In this document: positions 5,796 through 10,292 of the stretch, one piece after another
Numbering within the stretch: position 1 is the first letter of the stretch
How the letters are laid out: each line of letters starts with the position of its first letter
Source of the DNA: JACVRX01 sp035697245
Lineage (GTDB): Bacteria > Actinomycetota > Actinomycetes > Jiangellales > Jiangellaceae
Length of the DNA: 10,292 nucleotides
NCBI GenBank assembly: GCA_035697245.1
Contig: DASSDH010000223.1
Span: forward strand, 1 to 10,292
Direction: 5' to 3'
The notes under the pieces: generated by a model
Databases searched by the model: none
What the model saw: the letters and a program-made list of their open reading frames with translations, nothing else
What the model was told of the DNA's origin: nothing
Made by a program: the position numbers and the translations under genes

Positions 5796-8626
5796 GTCGG
5801 TGACTCTAACGGCGGGGCTGCGACCCCCAGCTCGGTCAGCATGGCAACGCCGCTGTCTCGCTCGGCCCCGCCGGCCAGCACGAGTGTGCGCGCCTGTTGA
5901 TACGGGCATGCGGCGGCGCCGAACGCTGCAGATGTGGTCAGCAGGGCGTCACGGTCGTTCTCGAGAAGGGCGCTGGCGCGGTCCACGATGGCAGTGGCGA
6001 TCGGATTGTCGGTCGCGATCGTTTGGGCCCGGACGAGGCGTTCGCCAGCATCATCTTGGCCGATGAGGACGGCCGCCTCGGCTTTGAGCGCGGCATACCA
6101 CTGTCTCCAGAGCCCGCTGATCCACCGTCGCAGATCCTCCGGCTCGGCAGCCAGCCGGTCGTAGGCCTCATCAGGGCTACCGCGGTGCAGGAGCAGGATT
6201 GCGTCGAACGTGGCGCCGTAGCCGGCCAGTCGCTCGGTCGAAACGCCGAGGGCGTCGATGATCGACAGCCAGGTTGCCCGCCCGTCATCGTCCCCTGCCA
6301 GACCGAACGCCATCGCGATGGCGGCGGGGGGCCGGCCCAGATAGGGCGCCCGCGGTCGGCCGGCTCGCTCCCACCCCTCGCGGAACCGCTCGCTGGCCAC
6401 GCGAACATCAGTGACGTGTCCGGCGACGGCGTCGACCACGATCACCTGTGCCGTCGCCAGATGTCCTTCCTCGACGACCATGGGCAGATCGCGGAGGCGC
6501 AGTGCCGCCGCGCGCGCCGCATGCAGGTCGCCGGCACCTACGCTGTATTCACAGGCCATGTTCAGGGCGTCCAGCAACTCGTATCCGACGGTGACATCCA
6601 TCGGGAGCCGTGCGAGCACCTCGAGCCGGCGACGCGCTGCTCTAGCGGCCTCAGCGACCTGGCCCAGTCCGGCATATGCACCGGTCAGCGAGTCCAGAGC
6701 ACCGCTCTCCATCAACGGCTCACTCAGCTGCCGGGCCCGCCGCGCCGCGCTCTCCGCCCGCGAGACGTCCGCCGGCTCGATGACGGTGGTGCTGGCCCGC
6801 GAGGCCTCGGCCACCAGGATCGCCGCTTCGGCGACCGTACCTTCGTCAGCACAGTCGTGGGCAGCGGCGATGAGTTTTTCCGCCTCGTCCCGGGACGGCA
6901 CCGGGGACATGATCCCCGGGGCACGAAGGATCACGGCAGCAGACTCGGCGAGGTAGAAAGCGGCACTCGGTTTGTCGCCTGCTTCGAGTGCAACCCGAGC
7001 TGCGGCGCGCCTCAACCGATAAGCATCGGTTCCGGCGAACCGGCACATTGCCGTTGCGGCTGCGTACCACAACGCCGACGCCTGCCGTGCTGAGTCGCCT
7101 GCAACCCCCGCGGCCTGCTCGTAGCGCTGTTGGGACTCGCGGAGGAGCCCGCGATCAAATGTCAACCGGGCCAGCACGATGGCCAGCTCGTACGCCTCGC
7201 CTCGGTGCCCGCGGCTTTCCGTCGCCCAGGTCAGGGCTGCCCGCAGGTCGTCGGCGAGATGGTCGAAACGAGCACGCCACCGCGCGCGATCGAGTTGCCC
7301 GTCACCTTCCAATGCCGACGCCCCGGTGAGGCACCACCGGAGATGGCGCCCCCGGGCCTCGTCAAGGTCCCCGGCCTCGGTCAGCCGTTCCAGGCCGTAT
7401 TGCCTGATCGTCTCCAGAGCGCGGTACCGGGTACCGGTTGCCGTTGGCATGACGCTGAGCAAGCTCTGCTCGGCCAGGTGAGCCAAACCGTCGTGCACGG
7501 CATTCGCGTCGAGGGGAGGGAATCCTGCTACCTGCGCCGCCGCGTCTGGTGTGAACGGCGCAGCGAAGAGCGCCGCCCGTCGGAGCAGGGTCTGCTCCGC
7601 GTCGTGGAGTAGAGCGTGACTCCAGTCCAGCATGTCCCGGACCGATGAGTGCCGGTCGTGCGCGCGATGGCCGCCAGCGAGCAGCCGAAGCTGGTTGGAC
7701 ATTCCAGCGTGCAGACCGTCGAGCCCGAGAACCGGGAGGCGAGCCACGGCCAGCTCAATGGCCAATGCGACACCGTCAAGCGCTCTGCACACTTCGATGA
7801 CTCGGTCACGGTCTGCCGCGTCCACCGGCCAGCCGGCAGCAACCGAGCGCTCGGTGAACAGGGCGACTGCGTCGGACTTGCCCTCGTCGTCGGGGAGAGA
7901 CAGCGGCGGCACCGGGAAGACCCACTCGAACGGCACCATGAGCCTGGCTCGGCTGGTGGCCAGAACCGTCAGCTGCGGGCACTCGGTCAGCAGTCGCTCC
8001 ACCAGAGGCGCGACGCCATCGACCACGTGCTCACAGTTGTCGAGGGCAAGCAACGTCTTGCCCGTGCCCAATGTCGCGCTGATGGCTGCCTCGACCGATT
8101 GCTCATGCCGGTCACCGATGCCGAGTGCGGCGGCGATGGTGGCACCCACCATCTCGGGTTCGCCGACGGTTACGAGATCGACGAACCACGCCCCGCCAGG
8201 GAACTCGTCGGCCAGATCGGCGACAACTGCGAGCGCAAGTCGGGTCTTACCAACCCCGCCCGGTCCCACGGCGGTGACATGCCGATGCGCCTGCAGGGCG
8301 TCGGCTAGCGCACGGCGCTCCTCGTCTCGGCCGACGAAGGTGGTCAACGGTGACGGAAGCGGCGGCGCCGTCGGCAGCCCCTCCGCCTGCCCCATCCGCG
8401 CCGCCATGTCGGCCAGCTCGCGCCGGTCGCTGGCGCGGAGCTTGCGCAGCAGCGACGACACGTGGCTCTCGACGGTGCGCACCGAGATGAACAGGCGGGC
8501 GCCGATCTCGGCGTTGCTCAGATGCTCGCCGAGCGCGGCAAGCACCTCCGCCTCCCGTGCCGAGATGCCCGATTGTGGCAGCGGCCCGGGCTGGGACATG
8601 CGGTCATTGTGCCGCTCGAGAGGCAC
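5792..8626 (-). CDS. LuxR-type regulator with STAND ATPase and helical-repeat domain
   Basis: A 944-aa multidomain transcription regulator. A LuxR/GerE helix-turn-helix lies at the N-terminus, about residues 20-75 (ISAREAEVLAAL, then SNAEIGARLFISVRTVESHV). After a Pro-rich linker comes a STAND-type NTPase beginning PLTTFVGRDEERRAL, with Walker A GPGGVGKT (121-128), Walker B LLALDN (192-197) and a sensor-like LATSR (222-226). The remainder (about 300-944) is Ala/Leu/Arg-rich helical sequence, probably TPR-like, where ligand or partner binding would occur. In better-known MalT/LAL proteins the HTH is C-terminal, so the N-terminal placement is notable, though I believe similar actinobacterial proteins exist. 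The GTG at 8626 has GGAGA seven bases upstream; an ATG at 8599 is the alternative and would remove nine residues. It is the first gene of the regulator-peptidase-channel string and is divergent from the small-protein gene. The signal sensed is unknown. Confidence 0.92.
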   Translation of the reverse strand: MPLERHNDRMSQPGPLPQSGISAREAEVLAALGEHLSNAEIGARLFISVRTVESHVSSLLRKLRASDRRELADMAARMGQAEGLPTAPPLPSPLTTFVGRDEERRALADALQAHRHVTAVGPGGVGKTRLALAVVADLADEFPGGAWFVDLVTVGEPEMVGATIAAALGIGDRHEQSVEAAISATLGTGKTLLALDNCEHVVDGVAPLVERLLTECPQLTVLATSRARLMVPFEWVFPVPPLSLPDDEGKSDAVALFTERSVAAGWPVDAADRDRVIEVCRALDGVALAIELAVARLPVLGLDGLHAGMSNQLRLLAGGHRAHDRHSSVRDMLDWSHALLHDAEQTLLRRAALFAAPFTPDAAAQVAGFPPLDANAVHDGLAHLAEQSLLSVMPTATGTRYRALETIRQYGLERLTEAGDLDEARGRHLRWCLTGASALEGDGQLDRARWRARFDHLADDLRAALTWATESRGHRGEAYELAIVLARLTFDRGLLRESQQRYEQAAGVAGDSARQASALWYAAATAMCRFAGTDAYRLRRAAARVALEAGDKPSAAFYLAESAAVILRAPGIMSPVPSRDEAEKLIAAAHDCADEGTVAEAAILVAEASRASTTVIEPADVSRAESAARRARQLSEPLMESGALDSLTGAYAGLGQVAEAARAARRRLEVLARLPMDVTVGYELLDALNMACEYSVGAGDLHAARAAALRLRDLPMVVEEGHLATAQVIVVDAVAGHVTDVRVASERFREGWERAGRPRAPYLGRPPAAIAMAFGLAGDDDGRATWLSIIDALGVSTERLAGYGATFDAILLLHRGSPDEAYDRLAAEPEDLRRWISGLWRQWYAALKAEAAVLIGQDDAGERLVRAQTIATDNPIATAIVDRASALLENDRDALLTTSAAFGAAACPYQQARTLVLAGGAERDSGVAMLTELGVAAPPLESPT

Positions 8627-8633
8627 GGCGCCG

Positions 8634-8638
8634 TCTCC
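8634..8638 (-). promoter_or_regulatory. Ribosome binding site deciding the regulator start
   Basis: On the minus strand GGAGA at 8638-8634 is followed by a seven-base spacer and GTG at 8626. The competing ATG at 8599 has only a GAG about 15 bases away, so the GTG is preferred. Confidence 0.6.
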
Positions 8639-8654
8639 GTGGTCGATTCCGTGG
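8636..8654. repeat. Direct heptamer repeat in the regulator leader
   Basis: TCCGTGG occurs at 8636-8642 and 8648-8654, a 12-bp period. The first copy overlaps the regulator's ribosome binding site. A binding protein here could repress the operon or allow autoregulation, but heptamer pairs also arise by chance. Confidence 0.35.
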
Positions 8655-8729
8655 CGCGATCAGTGGTGGGCACGGATGTGCGAATGCGTCGACGTGATGA
8701 GGCTTGCAGTCAAGAGCAGAACACACCGT

Positions 8730-8735
8730 GAGGAG
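8730..8735 (+). promoter_or_regulatory. Ribosome binding site of the 55-aa gene
   Basis: GAGGAG lies six bases before the ATG at 8742. This strong site fixes the start of the small gene and separates it from the longer open frame that continues upstream, antisense to the regulator. Confidence 0.75.
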
Positions 8736-8741
8736 CAAGTC

Positions 8742-8909
8742 ATGCATCCCGATATCGCCTACAAAATGATGGGTCAGCGTCACAACGAGCTCGTCGCCGA
8801 GGCTGCACACAAGCGGCTTGTCCGCGAGTCCAGGCAGGCCGGTGGCTTGACTGGCCGGCATCACACCACCCGCCGCTGGTGGTGGGCTCTGCAGCCGCGG
8901 CACGCCTAG
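8742..8909 (+). CDS. Small basic Trp-rich protein (55 aa), unknown function
   Basis: A 55-aa protein starting MHPDIAYKMMGQRHNELVAE. The first half looks like an amphipathic helix with mixed charges (to about residue 31). The second half is Gly/His/Arg-rich and holds the run HHTTRRWWW (40-48) before a short basic tail. There is no clear signal peptide or full membrane span; the Trp/Arg segment could sit at a membrane surface. The ribosome binding site is strong and the codons are GC3-rich. I recall similar short MHP-starting proteins in many actinomycetes, annotated as hypothetical, so it is probably a real conserved gene. It is divergent from the LuxR-ATPase regulator across a 115-bp gap and is followed by a long hairpin. 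Control by the regulator is possible but not shown. Confidence 0.7.
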   Translation: MHPDIAYKMMGQRHNELVAEAAHKRLVRESRQAGGLTGRHHTTRRWWWALQPRHA

Positions 8910-8935
8910 CGTCGGAGTGAGGTCGATGCCACGGA

Positions 8936-8979
8936 ACGTGAAGTAGCCGCGGAAACGGGGAACCGCGGCTGCTTCGCGT
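8936..8979 (+). terminator. 17-bp-stem RNA hairpin, probable terminator of the small gene
   Basis: ACGTGAAGTAGCCGCGG (8936-8952) pairs along its full length with CCGCGGCTGCTTCGCGT (8963-8979) around a ten-base loop, AAACGGGGAA. Fifteen pairs are Watson-Crick and two are G-U as plus-strand RNA; the same two positions would be A-C mismatches in minus-strand RNA, so the plus strand is favoured. It starts 26 bases after the small-gene stop and ends 30 bases before the DUF3467 ATG. There is no U-tract, as is common for actinobacterial terminators. A structured leader of the DUF3467 gene is the alternative. Confidence 0.7.
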
Positions 8980-9009
8980 CGCGGGTAGGCCTGGCGGCAT
9001 CCTAGGACC

Positions 9010-9315
9010 ATGAGCCAGCCGCAGATGCGAGTGTCGATGCCCGACGAGCAGGTCCCCGGTGTATTCGCGGACTTCGTGAGCGTCTGGCACACCAACGACG
9101 TCTTCACGTTCGACTTCGCGGCGCTGGCTCGCCCGCCGACGCTGGTGGAGGGAGACGACGGCACGAAGGTCACCACTGCTCAGGCGCAGATCGTTGCCCG
9201 GGTCCGGGTGCCCCCGAGCCAGGTGTTCGAGATCATGAAGGCACTCGAGCGTCAGCTCACCGCCTGGGAGCAGGCAACCGGACGGCGACAGAAGCAGTCG
9301 CCGCCGGAAAGCTAG
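9010..9315 (+). CDS. DUF3467-family protein, unknown function
   Basis: A 101-aa soluble protein matching the DUF3467 pattern: an N-terminal strand (MRVSMPDEQVPGVFADFV), a central VWHTNDVFTFDF motif (25-36), then AQIVARVRVPPSQVFEIMKALERQL (58-82), ending in a charged tail. The family is widespread in bacteria and some archaea and has no established function. The ATG at 9010 gives the normal N-terminus, but the only purine-rich stretch (AGGA, 9004-9007) lies too close to act as a standard ribosome binding site, so a leaderless or atypical start is possible. In-frame ATGs at 9025 and 9037 are alternatives. Its TAG overlaps the yidC stop on the other strand within CTAG. Confidence 0.85.
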   Translation: MSQPQMRVSMPDEQVPGVFADFVSVWHTNDVFTFDFAALARPPTLVEGDDGTKVTTAQAQIVARVRVPPSQVFEIMKALERQLTAWEQATGRRQKQSPPES

Positions 9316-10013
9316 CCGCCGTCTCGACGAGTCACCACCCTACGCAGCGTCACACGTTCGCCAACGGTCCACGCGGAGCTGGCGACCAGATAGATCCCCG
9401 CGGCCAGCGGCACGAATGCCGCTATCAGCAGCGTCCCGAACGGCAGCCACCGGACCAGTCCGGCTCCCGGAGAGTCGAGCCTTGGTGTGATCTGCTGGGT
9501 CGCCCAGGCAACCAGTCCGAGCAGGCCGAAGAGTGCCGCGAACACCAGGACGTGCGGGTCGCCGGCAACGTCGGCGAGGTGAGCCCCGAGCGGCACTCCG
9601 GCCAACTCATGGCCTAGCAGGGCGTTAGCCTCTCCTTCGACCTCGCGGACGAGGAACAGTCCATAGAGCACCGTGAAGACAGGCGCTTGAGCGACGGCAG
9701 GTAAGCAGCCGGCCAGCGGAGTGGTCTGCTCGCGAGAGTAGAGCGCGGCGAGCTCACGGCGCATCCGCTCGGGGTTGTTTTTGTACTTGCGCTGGATCTC
9801 CCGAACCTTCGGCCCGAGCCGGGTACGGGTTTGTTCCGCGCGGACCTGGGCGTAGCCCAAGGGGATGAGCAGGGTGCGGATGACGACGACGAGCAGCACG
9901 ATCGCGGTCGCAGCGCTGACCGCACCGAGAAACGGGTCGAGTATCGAAACAAGGCCGGTGACCACTGTGTGCAACGCACCGATCGCGGCCGCGATGGGAG
10001 GAAAGTAGTACAT
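9312..10013 (-). CDS. yidC: YidC/Oxa1-type membrane protein insertase, short form
   Basis: A 233-aa integral membrane insertase that helps proteins enter or fold in the cytoplasmic membrane, alone or with SecYEG. Visible features are a first core helix with the groove arginine Arg46 (VVVIRTLLIPL), the cytoplasmic basic hairpin QVRAEQTRTRLGPKVREIQRKY (56-77), the signature LPAVAQAPVFTVLY (104-117), and further helices near 155-171 and 188-211. It lacks the long periplasmic domain of E. coli YidC, as expected in Gram-positives, and has no lipobox. At this length, without rnpA or rpmH next to it, it is probably a second, auxiliary YidC rather than the one in the rpmH-rnpA operon (inference). The ATG at 10013 has GAGAGG six bases upstream, and that site is buried in a hairpin. 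It lies 62 bp downstream of the DUF6412-like gene. Confidence 0.92.
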   Translation of the reverse strand: MYYFPPIAAAIGALHTVVTGLVSILDPFLGAVSAATAIVLLVVVIRTLLIPLGYAQVRAEQTRTRLGPKVREIQRKYKNNPERMRRELAALYSREQTTPLAGCLPAVAQAPVFTVLYGLFLVREVEGEANALLGHELAGVPLGAHLADVAGDPHVLVFAALFGLLGLVAWATQQITPRLDSPGAGLVRWLPFGTLLIAAFVPLAAGIYLVASSAWTVGERVTLRRVVTRRDGG

Positions 10014-10019
10014 GGTCAG

Positions 10020-10025
10020 CCTCTC
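10020..10025 (-). promoter_or_regulatory. Ribosome binding site of yidC
   Basis: On the minus strand GAGAGG (10025-10020) is followed by six bases and the ATG at 10013. Its first four bases belong to the 3' arm of the hairpin at 10022-10050. Confidence 0.75.
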
Positions 10026-10050
10026 GTCGGATGGGAAACGGTCGACGAGA
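10022..10050 (-). promoter_or_regulatory. Hairpin masking the yidC ribosome binding site
   Basis: On the minus strand TCTCGTCG (10050-10043) is followed by a 13-base loop and CGACGAGA (10029-10022), a perfect 8-bp stem. The 3' arm contains the GAGA of the yidC Shine-Dalgarno, so the folded RNA should lower ribosome entry. The arm begins 25 bases after the stop codon of the upstream DUF6412-like gene. The pairing is certain from the sequence; the regulatory effect is inferred. Confidence 0.55.
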
Positions 10051-10075
10051 CGGCGCGGGTGGGGTGGTGACAGCC

Positions 10076-10292
10076 CTACCCGGCCGTTGGCTGGGCCGCG
10101 GGTGCTCGTGGCTGCGGTCGCCCGGCGGCGTCCGGATCGCGCAACCGGAGGAAAACCGTCTGCTCAGACCGCTGACGGGTAACCGAACGAAGGGCCGACC
10201 AGGACAGTCGGGGGGGTTGTGCGGCTCGCGCTGCGACAGTGAGTAGGGCGGAAATGGTCGCCAGGGCGACGAGGGCCAGGGTGGAGGTGGTG
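10076..10292 (-). CDS. DUF6412-like small membrane protein upstream of yidC, possible arrest peptide (partial)
   Basis: The C-terminal 71 codons of a leftward gene whose start lies beyond the right edge; the stop TAG is at 10078-10076. Numbered from the first full codon, residues 4-21 are hydrophobic (TLALVALATISALLTVAA), a probable membrane helix. They are followed by a basic stretch and FLRLRDPDAAGRPQPRAP (47-64), the ending I associate with actinobacterial DUF6412 proteins encoded next to yidC. Arg62-Ala63-Pro64 lie ten to eight residues before the stop and about 43 residues after the helix, roughly a ribosome-tunnel length. RAPG/RAPP motifs are arrest sites in ApcA/ApdA-type peptides upstream of yidC or secDF; here the next residue is Ala65. 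A role as a nascent-chain monitor of YidC is inferred. A run of seven C (10216-10210) does not break the frame. Confidence 0.75.
   Translation of the reverse strand, partial: TTSTLALVALATISALLTVAARAAQPPRLSWSALRSVTRQRSEQTVFLRLRDPDAAGRPQPRAPAAQPTAG

Noticed and set aside
5796..5909. Upstream extension of the prolyl oligopeptidase
   Set aside because: It overlaps the regulator's C-terminus in another frame and is an Arg-rich low-complexity stretch; the GTGA overlap gives a better start.
7632..8909. 425-codon plus-strand frame running into the small gene
   Set aside because: Most of it is antisense to the regulator's Walker motifs and HTH. Only the last 55 codons, after a strong ribosome binding site, look real.
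8604..9176. 190-codon minus-strand frame over the small gene and hairpin
   Set aside because: It crosses the long hairpin and the antisense of two better-supported genes, and has no recognisable motif.
10031..10246. 71-codon plus-strand frame at the right edge
   Set aside because: The opposite strand carries the DUF6412-like ending FLRLRDPDAAGRP, a much stronger coding signal.
1..10292. Defence island, CRISPR, prophage, integron or biosynthetic cluster
   Set aside because: No repeats of CRISPR type, integrase, transposase, nuclease or biosynthetic enzyme are visible; the genes are ordinary chromosomal families.

Overview
The window is high-GC DNA with strong G/C preference at third codon positions, GTG starts and very tight gene packing. 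Together with actinobacterial-type families (GlbO-like globin, short second YidC preceded by a DUF6412-type small protein, large LuxR-ATPase regulator), this points to a chromosomal segment of an Actinomycetota species. The genus cannot be fixed from the sequence. I see no tRNA, rRNA, CRISPR array, transposase or phage gene.

Layout. At 1-78 there may be the tail of a rightward gene. It faces a leftward GH13 alpha-glucosidase/oligo-1,6-glucosidase (118-1767). Upstream of that lies a leftward group II truncated haemoglobin (1840-2241), divergent from a rightward OsmC-family protein (2315-2740). The 73-bp gap between these two holds a 7-bp inverted repeat. From 8626 leftward runs a compact gene string: a 944-aa regulator with an N-terminal LuxR HTH and a STAND-type ATPase, a prolyl oligopeptidase joined to it by a 4-base GTGA overlap, and an MscS channel starting 1 base after the peptidase stop. 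These three are probably one operon, ending convergently with osmC.

Divergent from the regulator is a 55-aa basic, Trp-rich small protein (8742-8909) with a strong ribosome binding site. It is followed by a 17-bp-stem RNA hairpin (8936-8979). A DUF3467 protein (9010-9315) then runs tail to tail into yidC (9312-10013), the two stop codons sharing the four bases CTAG.

The most interesting part is the right edge. A partial leftward gene (10076 to beyond 10292), which has no start codon inside the window, encodes one hydrophobic segment followed by a DUF6412-like C-terminus with an Arg-Ala-Pro motif ten residues before its stop. It lies just upstream of yidC, and the yidC ribosome binding site is buried in an 8-bp hairpin. 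This resembles the monitoring-substrate layout known for mifM-yidC2 in Bacillus and for actinobacterial arrest peptides of the ApcA type: a nascent membrane peptide stalls the ribosome when insertion capacity is low and so unmasks the insertase gene. The parts are visible in the sequence; the regulation is inference.
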